Shown here in pieces: positions 53,186 through 62,746 of a stretch of DNA of 64,000 nucleotides. A model generated the notes under the pieces. The model was not told the DNA's origin, searched no databases, and was given only the letters and a program-made list of their open reading frames with translations. Position numbers and translations under genes: made by a program. Each line of letters opens with the position of its first letter. The first letter of the stretch is position 1. This DNA is from Pseudoxanthomonas koreensis_A (lineage in GTDB: Bacteria > Pseudomonadota > Gammaproteobacteria > Xanthomonadales > Xanthomonadaceae). Location of the stretch: NCBI RefSeq assembly GCF_041890415.1, contig NZ_CP169056.1:372001-436000 (forward strand), in the 5' to 3' direction.

Positions 53186-54276
53186 ATTTCGCTCCCGTCC
53201 CGGAACTGCTGGAGGAGATCGGCGAAGGCCGCATGGTCGTGATCGTGGACGACGAGGACCGCGAGAACGAAGGCGACCTGATCATGGCCGCCGAGCTGGT
53301 GCGCCCGGCCGACATCAACTTCATGGTCACCCACGCGCGCGGCCTGGTATGCCTGTCGCTGACCCGCGAGCGCTGCGCCCAGCTCGGCCTGGCGCCGATG
53401 GTCCGGCACAACACCGCCCAGTTCCGCACCAATTTCACCGTCAGCATCGAAGCGGCCGAAGGCGTGACCACCGGCATCTCGGCCTACGACCGTGCCCACA
53501 CCATCCGCACCGCCGTGCGGCCTGACGCGCGGCCGGCCGACCTGAGCCAGCCCGGCCACGTGTTCCCGCTGATCGCCAGCCCCGGTGGCGTGCTCACCCG
53601 GGCCGGCCACACCGAAGCGGCGGTGGACCTGCCGCTGCTGGCCGGGCTGGAGCCGGCCGGCGTATTGGTGGAGGTGATGAACGCGGACGGCAGCATGGCC
53701 CGGCGCCCGGAGCTGGAGCTGTTCGCGCGCGAGCACGGGTTGAAGGTCGGTTCGATCGCCGACCTGATCGCCTGGCGCCTGGCCAACGAACACACCATCG
53801 AGCGGGTGGACGAACGGGTGATCGACACCGAGTTCGGCCCGTTCCAGCTGGTCGTCTACCGCGACCGCATCGCCCACGAACTGCACTTCGCCCTGGTCCG
53901 CGGCACCCCGCAGTGCGACATCCCGACCCTGGTGCGGGTGCAGGTGGAAAATCCGCTCAGCGACCTGCTGCACTGGCGCCGCGACGACTTCGGCGTGGCC
54001 GCCACCGATGCCCTGCGCGCGATCGCCGCCGAAGGCCAGGGGGTGATGGTGGTGCTGTCGGCCCCGCGCGATCCCGAAGCGCTGCTTGCACGGCTGCGTG
54101 CCGAACCCGAGGTGCGGCGCGATCCCAAGGACGTTGGCCAGTGGCGGCGCAACGGCGCCGGCGCGCAGATCCTGGCCGACCTGGGCCTGGGCAAGCTGCG
54201 GGTGCTGGGTACGCCGCGTCGCCAGGTCGGCCTGGCCGGCTACGGGCTGGAGGTCGTGGAGTTCCTGTCGCCCTGA
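53182..54276 (+). CDS. ribBX: 3,4-dihydroxy-2-butanone 4-phosphate synthase with degenerate GTP cyclohydrolase II domain
   Basis: The N-terminal domain (1-200) is a complete DHBP synthase: DDEDRENEGD (23-32), THARGL (50-55) and HTEAAVDL (143-150). The C-terminal ~160 residues align with RibA in length but lack the zinc cysteines of GTP cyclohydrolase II and the REGRGIGL-type motif, so no GTP cyclohydrolase activity is expected. This matches the proteobacterial RibBX form. A separate ribA must exist elsewhere. It overlaps ribE and is 73 bases before ribH. Confidence 0.9.
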   Translation: MNFAPVPELLEEIGEGRMVVIVDDEDRENEGDLIMAAELVRPADINFMVTHARGLVCLSLTRERCAQLGLAPMVRHNTAQFRTNFTVSIEAAEGVTTGISAYDRAHTIRTAVRPDARPADLSQPGHVFPLIASPGGVLTRAGHTEAAVDLPLLAGLEPAGVLVEVMNADGSMARRPELELFAREHGLKVGSIADLIAWRLANEHTIERVDERVIDTEFGPFQLVVYRDRIAHELHFALVRGTPQCDIPTLVRVQVENPLSDLLHWRRDDFGVAATDALRAIAAEGQGVMVVLSAPRDPEALLARLRAEPEVRRDPKDVGQWRRNGAGAQILADLGLGKLRVLGTPRRQVGLAGYGLEVVEFLSP

Positions 54277-54349
54277 GCCGGTGGCGGCCACTCCGGCCCG
54301 TCGGGCGCGCCTCCGGTAAACTGTGCGCCTTCCGAGGACCCCCTGACCC

Positions 54350-54817
54350 ATGACCCTGTACGAAGGCGACCTCCGCCTCCCGGCCGGCGCCCGCATCGCG
54401 ATCCTGGCCAGCCGCTGGAACGCACGCATCACCGATGCCCTGGTCGCCGGCGCACGCCGCTGCCTGGCCGACAACGGTGTGCCCGACGAGGCCGTGGACG
54501 TGGTCCGCCTGCCCGGTGCCTGGGAGCTGCCGATGGCGACGCGCAAGCTTGCCCTTGCCGGCGGCCACGGCGCCCTGATCGTGCTGGGCTGCGTAGTGCG
54601 CGGCGACACCCGCCATTACGAACACGTCGCCGACCTGTGCGCCGAAGGCCTGATGCGGGTCGCGCTCGACACCGGCGTGCCGGTGCTCAACGGCGTGCTG
54701 GCGGTGGAGCGGTTCGAGGATGCCGAGGCCCGTGCCGGTGGCAGCCACGGCAACAAGGGCGAGGAAACGGCGCTGGCCGCGCTGGAGATGGCCAACCTGC
54801 TGGAGCGCCTGCCATGA
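54350..54817 (+). CDS. ribH: 6,7-dimethyl-8-ribityllumazine synthase
   Basis: Condenses the RibB product with the pyrimidine to form lumazine. The 155-residue protein has ASRWNARITDALV, PGAWELPMATRK and VVRGDTRHYEHV, where the His is the catalytic residue, and the GNKGEE loop near the C terminus. It ends in an ATGA overlap with nusB, which is the usual proteobacterial order. Confidence 0.97.
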   Translation: MTLYEGDLRLPAGARIAILASRWNARITDALVAGARRCLADNGVPDEAVDVVRLPGAWELPMATRKLALAGGHGALIVLGCVVRGDTRHYEHVADLCAEGLMRVALDTGVPVLNGVLAVERFEDAEARAGGSHGNKGEETALAALEMANLLERLP

Positions 54818-55284
54818 ACCGTCCGCACCGTCCGCGCAGCGGGGTCGATCCGGTCCTGCGCGCACGCGCGCGCAGGCGTGCACTGCAGGCGCTCTATGCC
54901 TGGCAGATCTCCGGCGGCAACGCGCAGCAGGTGATCGCCCAGTTCGCCCACGAGCAGGCCCACGAGATCGCCGACCTGGAGTACTTCGAGAGCCTGGTCC
55001 GCGGCGTGCTGGGCGAACGCGCCGGGCTGGACGCGGCCCTGGCTCCGCACCTGGACCGCGAGGTGGAGGAGGTGGACGCGATCGAACGCGCGGTGCTGCG
55101 CCTGTCCGCCTACGAGCTGTTGCACCGCCCCGACGTGCCGTACCGGGTGGTGCTCAACGAGGCCATCGAGATCGCCAAGCGCTTCGGCTCCGAGCACGGG
55201 CATACCTTCGTCAACGGCGTGCTCGACCGTGCCAGTGCGCAGTGGCGCGCCACCGAGGTCCAGGCGGCGCGCGCTGGCCGCTAG
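54814..55284 (+). CDS. nusB: Transcription antitermination factor NusB
   Basis: Binds BoxA RNA with S10 in rRNA antitermination. The 156-residue protein starts MNRPHRPRSGVDP then RARRRALQALYAWQ, a family landmark, and ends with VLNEAIEIAKRFGSEHGHTFVNGVLD. The frame is open upstream in ribH, but ATG 54814 in the overlap fits the family. In many relatives thiL follows in the same direction; here it converges. Confidence 0.97.
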   Translation: MNRPHRPRSGVDPVLRARARRRALQALYAWQISGGNAQQVIAQFAHEQAHEIADLEYFESLVRGVLGERAGLDAALAPHLDREVEEVDAIERAVLRLSAYELLHRPDVPYRVVLNEAIEIAKRFGSEHGHTFVNGVLDRASAQWRATEVQAARAGR

Positions 55285-55290
55285 CCCGGC

Positions 55291-56349
55291 CTAGCCGAAG
55301 TGGACGTAGCCGCGGTGCGGTGCCTGCCAGGGCGCGGCATCGGCGGTCAGTGCATGCACCCCGGGTGTGGCGACGATGCGGCCGATGCGGGTCGCATCCA
55401 CGCCAATGCCGCCCAGTGCGGCCGCCACCGCGTCGCGCCGCGACGGCGATGCGGTGAAGCACAGCTCGTAGTCGTCGCCACCCGTGGCCTGGAATGCACG
55501 CATGCATTCGCGGCGCGCGGCCGCGAGCGGCGGCGATGCGCAGCTTGCGCGTGGTTCCAGCAGCGTGCGCAGCGCAACCGATGCCGGCAATGCATCCACG
55601 TCCACCTGCGCGCCGGTGCCGCTGCATGCGCAGACGTGGCCCAGGTCGGCGAGCAGCCCGTCGGAAATGTCCACGCAGGCGTGGGCCAGGCCCGGCAACT
55701 GCCGGCCGGCCGCCACGCCCGGCCGTGGCCGCGCCAGCCGTTCGGCCAGGAATGCGCTGCCGGCCGGGTCGGCGGTGTTGCCGGCATCTGCTCCGGGCAC
55801 GCCACCGCCTGCAGCCTCCGGCCATGGCAGGTGGCCGCCCAGCGCAAGGGCGGCAGCGGCATCGCCCAGGGTGCCGGTGACCCAGATATCGTCGCCGACG
55901 CGCGCGTGGTCGCGGCGCAATGCGCGCCCGGCTTCGACCACGCCCAACGCGGTGACTGCAATCGAGCGCGGGCCGCGGGTGGTATCACCGCCGACCAGGG
56001 CGATGCGGTGGATGCTCGCCAGTTCCAGGAACCCGTCGAGGAAGGCGTCCAGCCACGCCGGGTCGTCGCCGGGCAGCGACAGCGACAGCGTGCACCAGGC
56101 CGGGCGCGCGCCCATCGCGGCCAGGTCGGACAGATTGACTGCCAGCGCTTTCCAGCCCACATCGGCCGGCGCCGTGGCGTGCGGGAAGTGGACGCCGTCG
56201 TTGAGCGTGTCGGCGGTCACCACCAGTTCGTGTCCGGCCGGCACCTGCAGCAGCGCGGCATCGTCGCCGATGCCCAGCACCACGCCGTCATCGATGCCGG
56301 CGTGGCGGCTGCGCTCGCGGATCCGCGCGATGAGGTCGAATTCGGCCAT
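55291..56349 (-). CDS. thiL: Thiamine-monophosphate kinase
   Basis: Phosphorylates thiamine phosphate to thiamine pyrophosphate. The 352-residue protein has the ATP-binding start MAEFDLIARIRER with VLGIGDDAALLQVP (about 24-37), DTLNDGVHFP and the LVGGDTTRGP motif. Its length is a little above the E. coli enzyme. It converges on nusB with only six bases between stops and follows the PatB-type gene by six bases in the other direction, so these two are probably one transcript. Confidence 0.95.
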   Translation of the reverse strand: MAEFDLIARIRERSRHAGIDDGVVLGIGDDAALLQVPAGHELVVTADTLNDGVHFPHATAPADVGWKALAVNLSDLAAMGARPAWCTLSLSLPGDDPAWLDAFLDGFLELASIHRIALVGGDTTRGPRSIAVTALGVVEAGRALRRDHARVGDDIWVTGTLGDAAAALALGGHLPWPEAAGGGVPGADAGNTADPAGSAFLAERLARPRPGVAAGRQLPGLAHACVDISDGLLADLGHVCACSGTGAQVDVDALPASVALRTLLEPRASCASPPLAAARRECMRAFQATGGDDYELCFTASPSRRDAVAAALGGIGVDATRIGRIVATPGVHALTADAAPWQAPHRGYVHFG

Positions 56350-56355
56350 GCCCGC

Positions 56356-57519
56356 CTAGAGCGCGTCCACCGCGTCGGCCATGCGTTCGACCGCCTCCAC
56401 CAGCAATGGCCGGGGCAGGGCGAAGTTGAAGCGCACGTGGCCTTCGCCGCCGCGTCCGCAGTCGCCGCCGTCGGTCAGCGCCACCTTCGCGTTGCGCCGG
56501 AAGAACAGCTGCGGCGTGGTGTCCAGCGGCAGTGCGCGGCAATCCAGCCACGCCAGGTAGGTGCCCTGCGGCGGCAGGTGTTCGACCTGCGGCAGGCGTT
56601 CGCGCAGCAGCCGGGCCAGCAGGTCGCGGTTGCCCTGCAGGTAGTCGAGCACCTGCAGGCGCCAGGGCTCGCCCTCGGCCCAGGCCGCCGCATGCGCGAA
56701 CACGCCCACCGTGGCGGTGCCATCGCTGGCGAAGTGGCCGACCTTGCGCCAGTGCGCCAGGTCATCGGGGTCGGTGAATACCAACTGCGCGCACTTGAGC
56801 CCCGGCAGGTTCCAGGCCTTGGAGGCGGACACCGCGGTGATCGCCTGGCGCGCGGCCTGCGCGGAAATGGAGGCGTAGACCACGTGCTGCTGCCCGGCGT
56901 AGACCAGCGGCGCATGGATCTCGTCGGAGAACACCCGCGCGCCGTGGCGTTCGACGATGGCGCTGATGCGCAGCAGTTCCTCGCGGGTGTAGACCTTGCC
57001 GATGGGATTGTGCGGATTGCACAGCAGCAGCATGCGCGCGCCGCCGGCGAAGGCGGCGTCCAGGGCGTCCTCGTCCAGGCTCCAGCCGGCACCGTCGCGC
57101 ACCATAGGTACTTGCACCACCGGGTTGCCAAGCCATTCGAGCATCGGCAGGAACGGCATGTAGCACGGCACCGGCAGCGCCACCGGTGCGCCGGCCGGGA
57201 TGTAATGGCGCAGGACCGCCGCCAGCGCACCCAGCACATCGGGCATGGGCCGGATCGCGGCCGGGTCCAGGTCCCAGCCGTGGTGCTCGCGCTGCCACCG
57301 CGCGCAGGCTTCGGCCATGGTCCGCAACGGGCCGGCGGTGAGATAGCCAAGCTGTCCGCGCGCGACCACCTGCTCCAGTGCCTGCCGTACCGGCGGGGCC
57401 AGGCCGAAGTCCATTTCGGCCACGAAGGCGCCGATGCAGTCCGGGAAGGCGCTCCATTTCAGCCCGCCGATGGCGCGCAACTGGTCCTGGGTGATGGCGT
57501 CGAAATCCAGCGTGTCCAA
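56356..57519 (-). CDS. patB: PatB/MalY-type PLP-dependent C-S lyase
   Basis: Fold-type I PLP enzyme, 387 residues, of the cystathionine beta-lyase/MalY/PatB class. PLP lysine Lys234 in SASKAWNLPG, Asp-Glu-Ile-His 199-202, and Asn168 (CNPHNPIG). The start is TTG 57519 with a GGAG site 7 bases upstream; no ATG lies near it and the family N terminus DTLDFDAITQDQLR fits. The long frame extending upstream through the next gene was rejected. It could cleave C-S or aminotransfer; substrate unknown. Confidence 0.9.
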   Translation of the reverse strand: MDTLDFDAITQDQLRAIGGLKWSAFPDCIGAFVAEMDFGLAPPVRQALEQVVARGQLGYLTAGPLRTMAEACARWQREHHGWDLDPAAIRPMPDVLGALAAVLRHYIPAGAPVALPVPCYMPFLPMLEWLGNPVVQVPMVRDGAGWSLDEDALDAAFAGGARMLLLCNPHNPIGKVYTREELLRISAIVERHGARVFSDEIHAPLVYAGQQHVVYASISAQAARQAITAVSASKAWNLPGLKCAQLVFTDPDDLAHWRKVGHFASDGTATVGVFAHAAAWAEGEPWRLQVLDYLQGNRDLLARLLRERLPQVEHLPPQGTYLAWLDCRALPLDTTPQLFFRRNAKVALTDGGDCGRGGEGHVRFNFALPRPLLVEAVERMADAVDAL

Positions 57520-57632
57520 TTCGAATCTCCGTGGGAATGCCCCATTGTAGGAGCGGGCCTGGCGTTGCGATGCGCGCCGGATATTCCACGCCGCTGCCCG
57601 CGGGCAGGCGGCCTGGCGGGCGCACCGTGCCG

Positions 57633-59015
57633 CTACGGCGGCAGCACCTTGCCGGGATTGAGGATGCCATCCGGGTCCAGCGCCGCCTTGACCGCGCGCA
57701 TGGCCGCCAGGGTCGGCGGATCGAAGGCCCGCGCCATCCAGTCGCGCTTGGCCACGCCGATGCCGTGTTCGCCTGACAGCGTGCCGCCCAGCGCAAGCAC
57801 CAGTTCGAACAGGCGCGGCAGGGTGGCCTGCGCGCGTGCGGTCTCGGCGGCGTCGTCGGGGTGGTACATGATGTTGACGTGCAGGTTGCCGTTGCCGGCG
57901 TGGCCGAAGCTGACGATCGGCAGCGCCGATGCGGCCGACAGTGCTTCCACCCCGGCCACCAGGTCGGGGATGCGCGACACCGGCACCACCACGTCCTCGT
58001 TGATCTTGCCCGGGGCGATGCTGCGCAGCGCCGGCGACAACGCCCGCCGTGCAGCCCACAGGCGATCGCGCGCGGCGCCGTCGGCGGCCACGTCCAGCGC
58101 GAGCAGGCCTTCGCCTTCGGCGGCGTCGGCCAATGCCTGCAGCACGTAGGGCAGGGACTCGTGGTCGCCGTCGGCTTCCACCAGCAGCATTGCGCCGGCC
58201 TCGGGCACGTCGCTGCCGTTGCGGCGGAGCAGGGCGATGGCGCGGGCGTCCATGAACTCCAGCATCGCCGGCACCTGCGGCTGGCGCATCAGCCGCGACA
58301 CCGCCGCGGCCGCGGCCGCCGCGTCGCGGTAGAGCGCGCGCAGCCCGGCCTGGGCCTGCGGCCGTGGAGCCAGGCGCACGGTGGCCTCGACGATCAGTGC
58401 CAGGGTGCCCTCGCTGCCGACGATCAGGTGGGTGAGGTCGTAGCCGGTGGCGTCCTTGGTCCAGGGGCCGCCGCAGCGGATGATCTGGCCGCTGCCGGTC
58501 ACCGCGACCAGGCCCAGCACGTTGTCGCGGCTGGCGCCGTACTTCACCGCGCGCGGGCCGCCTGCATTGCAGGCCAGGTTGCCGCCGATGGTGCAGCGTT
58601 CGGCACTGGAAGGATCGGGTGGCCAGAACAGGCCGTGCGGCTGCAGCGCCTGCTGCAGGTCGCCGTTGAGCACGCCCGGCTCCACCACCGCGCAGCGGTC
58701 GCCGGGGCGGATGTCGACGATCCGGTCCATGCGTGCGAACGAGACGACCACGCCACCCGCGAACGGCACCGCCGCCGCCGCAGTGCCGGTGCCGGCACCG
58801 CGTGCCACGATCGGTACGCGATGGGCGCGGCAGGCGCGCACGATGGCCGCGACCTGCTCGCGGTCGCGCGGAATGGCCACCGCGTCGGGCATGGCCCATT
58901 GGCGCGAGTCGTCCTCGCCATGCGCGCGGCGCGCGGCGTCATCGGTACGCCAGCCCTCGGGGCCGAGCAGGGTGGACAGTTCGGCGTCGAGCGCGGCGGG
59001 CAGGGCGTGGGTCAT
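57633..59015 (-). CDS. FAD-binding oxidase of the GlcD/D-lactate dehydrogenase class
   Basis: 460-residue flavoenzyme with the PCMH-type FAD domain (about 40-220: VARGAGTGTAAAAVPFAGG, RCTIGGNLACNAGG, ATGYDLTHLIVGSEG) and the C-terminal FAD-linked oxidase domain ending with GTLSGEHGIGVAKRDWM. It oxidises 2-hydroxyacids such as D-lactate or glycolate. The dicopper/iron partner subunits GlcE/GlcF are not adjacent, so D-lactate is the more likely substrate. It stands 113 bases upstream of the PatB gene on the same strand. Confidence 0.88.
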   Translation of the reverse strand: MTHALPAALDAELSTLLGPEGWRTDDAARRAHGEDDSRQWAMPDAVAIPRDREQVAAIVRACRAHRVPIVARGAGTGTAAAAVPFAGGVVVSFARMDRIVDIRPGDRCAVVEPGVLNGDLQQALQPHGLFWPPDPSSAERCTIGGNLACNAGGPRAVKYGASRDNVLGLVAVTGSGQIIRCGGPWTKDATGYDLTHLIVGSEGTLALIVEATVRLAPRPQAQAGLRALYRDAAAAAAAVSRLMRQPQVPAMLEFMDARAIALLRRNGSDVPEAGAMLLVEADGDHESLPYVLQALADAAEGEGLLALDVAADGAARDRLWAARRALSPALRSIAPGKINEDVVVPVSRIPDLVAGVEALSAASALPIVSFGHAGNGNLHVNIMYHPDDAAETARAQATLPRLFELVLALGGTLSGEHGIGVAKRDWMARAFDPPTLAAMRAVKAALDPDGILNPGKVLPP

Positions 59016-59074
59016 GGTTGCAATTGTAGGGCGTGGGTCGCACCGCAGCCGGTGCTTCGGCGGCAGGCACCGGC

Positions 59075-59485
59075 TCAGGCATCGTCCAGCCGGAACGCAT
59101 CCTTCACCCAGCCGATCCGCGGCGCCTCCGGGTCACCGCTGGCCTCGGCCACGTCGAAGCGGCAAGGCGATTGCGCCAGCCGCGGGTTGCAGAGCAGGTA
59201 GAGCTGGGCGGCACGTACCAGCTTGCGGCGCTTGCCTGCATCCACCGAGGCCAGGCCGCCGCCGAACGTGGTGCTGGCGCGGTAGCGCACCTCCACGAAC
59301 ACCACGGTGCCGCCGCTGGCGGGGTCGAACATGACCAGGTCCAGTTCGCCGCCGCGGTAGCGCACGTTGCTGGCCAGGGTGCGCAGGCCGGCGTGTTCAA
59401 GGTGGGCGCGCGCGGCCGCTTCGACCCGGGCGCCGCGTGCGCGCCGGTCCGGTCCGTTGCCCGTCCGTGGGCGTCGGGGAAGCAT
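59075..59485 (-). CDS. yraN: YraN/UPF0102 family nuclease-like protein
   Basis: 136 residues of the UPF0102 family, which has a restriction-endonuclease-like fold. The conserved pattern ARAHLEHAGLRTLASNVRYRGGELDLVMFD then VVFVEVRYR includes the expected Glu, Asp and Glu residues. The role is unknown. It directly follows lpoA with one base between, the order lpoA-yraN seen in E. coli. Confidence 0.93.
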   Translation of the reverse strand: MLPRRPRTGNGPDRRARGARVEAAARAHLEHAGLRTLASNVRYRGGELDLVMFDPASGGTVVFVEVRYRASTTFGGGLASVDAGKRRKLVRAAQLYLLCNPRLAQSPCRFDVAEASGDPEAPRIGWVKDAFRLDDA

Positions 59486-59486
59486 G

Positions 59487-61235
59487 TCAGCGCGTCAGCG
59501 GAACCGGCGTGCCGCCACTGAAGGTGGCCCAGGCCGGTTGCCGGACGATATTGCCGAAGCCGTCCAGACGCAGGTCGCCGGTGGCGCCCTGCACCTGGCC
59601 ATCGGTGCGGGTGGCCAGGCGTTCCAGGTAGGCGGTGATGCGCCAGGCGTCGTAGCCGAACGCGAACAGGCGCGCCGCCGCGCCGCGCGCGCTGGGGATG
59701 ATGGCCGCCGCCACGCTGGCCTGCGGCAGGCCGCTCGCTCCGCGCGATGGCCAGGCTTCGGTGGGATAGACGATGCCGTCCAGCGCCGCGTCTTCGGTGG
59801 GGTTGCCGGTGCCCGAAGTCAGCTGCGAGGTGCCCACGCGGCTGCGCGTGGCCAGGCCGGCCGTCGCCAGCTGCGGCGCCAGCGCACGCGCCTGCGGACC
59901 ACGCACGGCCAGGAACACCGCATCGGCGCCTGCGGCCGCTGCCTGCGCCAGTTGCCTGGCCAGGTTGCCGGGCTGCTCGCCCACCGACACGCTGGCAACC
60001 ACCTCGCCGCCGCGCTCGCCCAGCCGGGTGGCGAACGCCTCGGCGGCGCGTTGCCCGTTCTCGTCGGTGCCGGCGATCACCAGCACGCGCCGGCGCTCGC
60101 GCGCGAGCAGGTAGTCGGCGGCGGCCACGCCGTCGTCCTCCGGCGCCAGCGAGAACATGGCGTGCCCGGGCGGGGCGGCGATGCTGGCGCGGTTGAGGGC
60201 CAGGCTGGGCACGCTGATGGCCGGCTCCTGGAACAACCGGGTGACCTCGTCGCGGCCCAGCGGGCCGATCACGAAATCGGCGCCTTCGCCCACCGCAGTG
60301 GCATAGGCGGCAACCGCGCCGGCAGAAGTACCGGTGGTGTCGTAGAAGGCGATCTCGGGGCGTGCGCGCTGCTCGCCGAAGTAGCCGGCGAGCAGGCCGT
60401 CGCGCACCGGCACTGCGGCGGTGGCCAGTTGCCCGGACAGCGGCAGCAGCACCGCAAGCTTGCGCGGCGGGCGGTAACCATCGGCGGCCGCCGGCGCACG
60501 CTGGTCGAATTTCCAGGCATCACCCAGGTCGAACGGCCGCGGCGGCGCCAGGCCGCGGCGCACCAGCGCGCGCGCGGCGAAGTTGTACAGCGGGTCGCCG
60601 GCGGGCAGGGCCGCGGCGCGGGCGCTCAGCGCCTGGTCGTCCAGCGAGGACAGCAGGCGTTCGATGGCGCGATGGTTCTGCACCCGCGGCTCGGCATCCA
60701 GGCCGGCATCGGCGCGGGCGTGTGCGGCGGCGGCGGCCAGCGCATCGCCCTGCGCCTGGTGCGCGGCGGCCATTGCCAGGTGCCAGCGCGCCTGCAACGG
60801 CATGGGCAGGGTGGCAGGGCTGCCGGCCAGGAGCGCGGCCACCGTGCCGGGCTGCTGCGCGGCCAGTGCCTGCTCGGCCTGCATCAGCGCCAGCCGGGCG
60901 CGGCTGGCGCCCGACACGCGGCGTGGATCCAGCTGCGCGGACACGCGCCGGGCCTGGGCTGCTTCACCGGCCTCATGCCAGGCGAAGGCCGCATCGGCCA
61001 GCAGCGCATTGCGCTGGGCGCCGCGCGCGCTGGCCGCCAGTGCTTCCAGGCGCTGTGCCGCGTCCTGGGCCTGGCCCTGGTCCAGTTGGGCCAGGGCGGC
61101 CGAATGCTCCGGCGCGGCACTGGGTGCGGTGGCCACGCTGGCGCAGCCGGCGGCCAGCAGCAGGCCCAGGCATGGCACCAGCCAGCGCAGGCGGGAAACG
61201 GGCTGCGCCGGTCGCGCGTATCGATACATGTCCAT
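59487..61235 (-). CDS. lpoA: Penicillin-binding protein activator LpoA
   Basis: Outer-membrane lipoprotein that activates PBP1A for peptidoglycan synthesis. The 582-residue protein has a lipobox LLLAAGC (Cys31), a helical TPR-like N domain (about 40-230) and a C-terminal periplasmic-binding-like domain (about 250-570; KLAVLLPLSGQLATAAVPVRDG and FVIGPLGRDEV). ATG 61235 begins the signal peptide; a second ATG at 61229 is possible. It is divergent from rsmI with a 67-base gap, as E. coli yraM and yraL. Confidence 0.93.
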   Translation of the reverse strand: MDMYRYARPAQPVSRLRWLVPCLGLLLAAGCASVATAPSAAPEHSAALAQLDQGQAQDAAQRLEALAASARGAQRNALLADAAFAWHEAGEAAQARRVSAQLDPRRVSGASRARLALMQAEQALAAQQPGTVAALLAGSPATLPMPLQARWHLAMAAAHQAQGDALAAAAAHARADAGLDAEPRVQNHRAIERLLSSLDDQALSARAAALPAGDPLYNFAARALVRRGLAPPRPFDLGDAWKFDQRAPAAADGYRPPRKLAVLLPLSGQLATAAVPVRDGLLAGYFGEQRARPEIAFYDTTGTSAGAVAAYATAVGEGADFVIGPLGRDEVTRLFQEPAISVPSLALNRASIAAPPGHAMFSLAPEDDGVAAADYLLARERRRVLVIAGTDENGQRAAEAFATRLGERGGEVVASVSVGEQPGNLARQLAQAAAAGADAVFLAVRGPQARALAPQLATAGLATRSRVGTSQLTSGTGNPTEDAALDGIVYPTEAWPSRGASGLPQASVAAAIIPSARGAAARLFAFGYDAWRITAYLERLATRTDGQVQGATGDLRLDGFGNIVRQPAWATFSGGTPVPLTR

Positions 61236-61302
61236 CCGTGGGCCGGGCCTGTCGGTGAAAGGGCTTAGGATTCTACCTTCCCGACCGCACTCCCGGATTC
61301 GC

Positions 61303-62136
61303 ATGGCCGCTCCCACCCTGCATGTCGTCGCCACGCCCATCGGCAACCTTGGCGATCTCTCGCCACGGGCCCAGCAGGTGTTGCGCGAGGTGGATGCGGT
61401 GTGTGCCGAGGACACCCGCCGCAGCGGCCAGCTGCTGGCCCATTTCGGCATTTCCACGCCGTTGCTGGCGCTGCACGAGCACAACGAGCAGCAGGTGGCG
61501 CAGGGCGTGGTGGCACGCTTGCTGGATGGCCAATCGCTGGCGCTGGTCAGCGATGCCGGCACGCCGCTGGTCAGCGACCCGGGTTTCCGCCTGGTGCGTG
61601 CCGCGCGCGCCGCCGGGGTGCGGGTCAGCCCGGTGCCGGGGCCCTCGGCACTGATCGCCGCGCTCAGCGTGGCCGGGTTGCCGAGCGACCGCTTCGCCTT
61701 CGAGGGCTTCCTGCCGGCCCGTGCCGCGGCGCGGCGTGAACGCCTGGCCGCGCTGGCCGGCGAATCGCGCACCCTGGTGTTCTACGAATCGGCGCACCGC
61801 ATCGATGCGTCATTGGCGGACCTGTGCACGGCCTTCGGCGGCAGCCGCCCGGCGGTGCTGGCGCGCGAACTGACCAAGCTGTTCGAAACGGTGCTGGATG
61901 GTCCGCTGGCCGACCTGCACGCGCGGGTCGTTGCAGATGCCGACCAGCGCAAGGGCGAGTTCGTGCTGGTGGTGCAGGGCATGGGCGAGGATGCGGATGC
62001 AACCCTGGCCGAAGGACGCAGGGTGCACGCGATCCTGGCCGGGCACCTGCCGCCGTCGGCCGCGGCCAGGCTGGCTGCCGAGATCACCGGCGCGCCGCGC
62101 AAGGCGCTGTACGGCGCCACCGATCCCGGCCAGTGA
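61303..62136 (+). CDS. rsmI: 16S rRNA 2'-O-ribose C1402 methyltransferase
   Basis: Modifies C1402 in 16S rRNA. The 277-residue protein opens LHVVATPIGNLGDLSPRA and has VCAEDTRRSGQLL, LVSDAGTPLVSDPG and VPGPSALIAALSVAGL, all typical RsmI/YraL motifs. ATG 61303 is the natural start; the frame is open further upstream. It is divergent from lpoA. The small C-terminal part with RRVHAILAGHLPPSAAARLAAEITG fits the family. Confidence 0.97.
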   Translation: MAAPTLHVVATPIGNLGDLSPRAQQVLREVDAVCAEDTRRSGQLLAHFGISTPLLALHEHNEQQVAQGVVARLLDGQSLALVSDAGTPLVSDPGFRLVRAARAAGVRVSPVPGPSALIAALSVAGLPSDRFAFEGFLPARAAARRERLAALAGESRTLVFYESAHRIDASLADLCTAFGGSRPAVLARELTKLFETVLDGPLADLHARVVADADQRKGEFVLVVQGMGEDADATLAEGRRVHAILAGHLPPSAAARLAAEITGAPRKALYGATDPGQ

Positions 62137-62261
62137 CCCGGTCCGCCTCCATGGCCCCCTTGGCAAGGGGGCACCGCGACAGCGGCGGGGGATCGGGAGG
62201 GCAATGAGCGGGGCCCAGGCTTTGCGGAGCAAGATTTGGAGGCATTTTCCGCCGGAAGCCG

Positions 62262-62267
62262 TAAAAT
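62262..62267 (+). promoter_or_regulatory. -10 hexamer of rnpB
   Basis: TAAAAT, seven bases before the first paired base of the RNase P RNA. No strong -35. Confidence 0.55.
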
Positions 62268-62273
62268 GCCCGC

Positions 62274-62637
62274 GCGGAGTCGGCCAGGCAGTCGCGTCAT
62301 GCGCAAGCATGCCGAGGAAAGTCCGGGCTCCACAGGGCACGGTGCCAGGTAACGCCTGGGCGGCGCGAGCCGACGGAAAGTGCAACAGAAAGATACCGCC
62401 AGCGGCCCTGCCATCTTCGGGTGGCCGGGTGCGGGCAAGGGTGAAATGGTGCGGTAAGAGCGCACCGCGAGCCTGGTAACAGGCCGGCACGGCAAACCCC
62501 ACCGGGAGCAAGGCCAAATAGGGACCTCATGACGTTGCCCGCGTCGGGTCCGGGTAGGCTGCTTGAGCGTAACGGTGACGTTGCGCCCAGAGGAATGACT
62601 GTCCACGACAGAACCCGGCTTATCGGCCGGCTCCGCA
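62274..62637 (+). ncRNA. rnpB: RNase P RNA (class A)
   Basis: Catalytic RNA that trims tRNA 5' ends. The ends pair (GCGGAGTCGGCC at the 5' end with GGCCGGCTCCGC at the 3' end, P1). Conserved parts are visible: CAGTCGC, GAGGAAAGTCCGGGCTCC (CRI), CAGGGCACGGTGCCAGGTAA, GCAACAGAAAGATACCGCC, GTGAAATGGTGCGGTAAGAG, AAACCCCACCGGGAGCAAG, CCAAATAGGGACC and the ACAGAACCCGGCTTATCGG end. About 364 bases, close to the bacterial type A size. Confidence 0.97.
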
Positions 62638-62746
62638 CCTTCTTCCTGTTTCCTGTCACCCGGTCCGGGCCGCGTGCGGCCCCGGGCCGTGCGTGCGCAA
62701 GCCGCGCATTCTCACGCCGCCTTCACAAACCCGGATCGGACCACAA

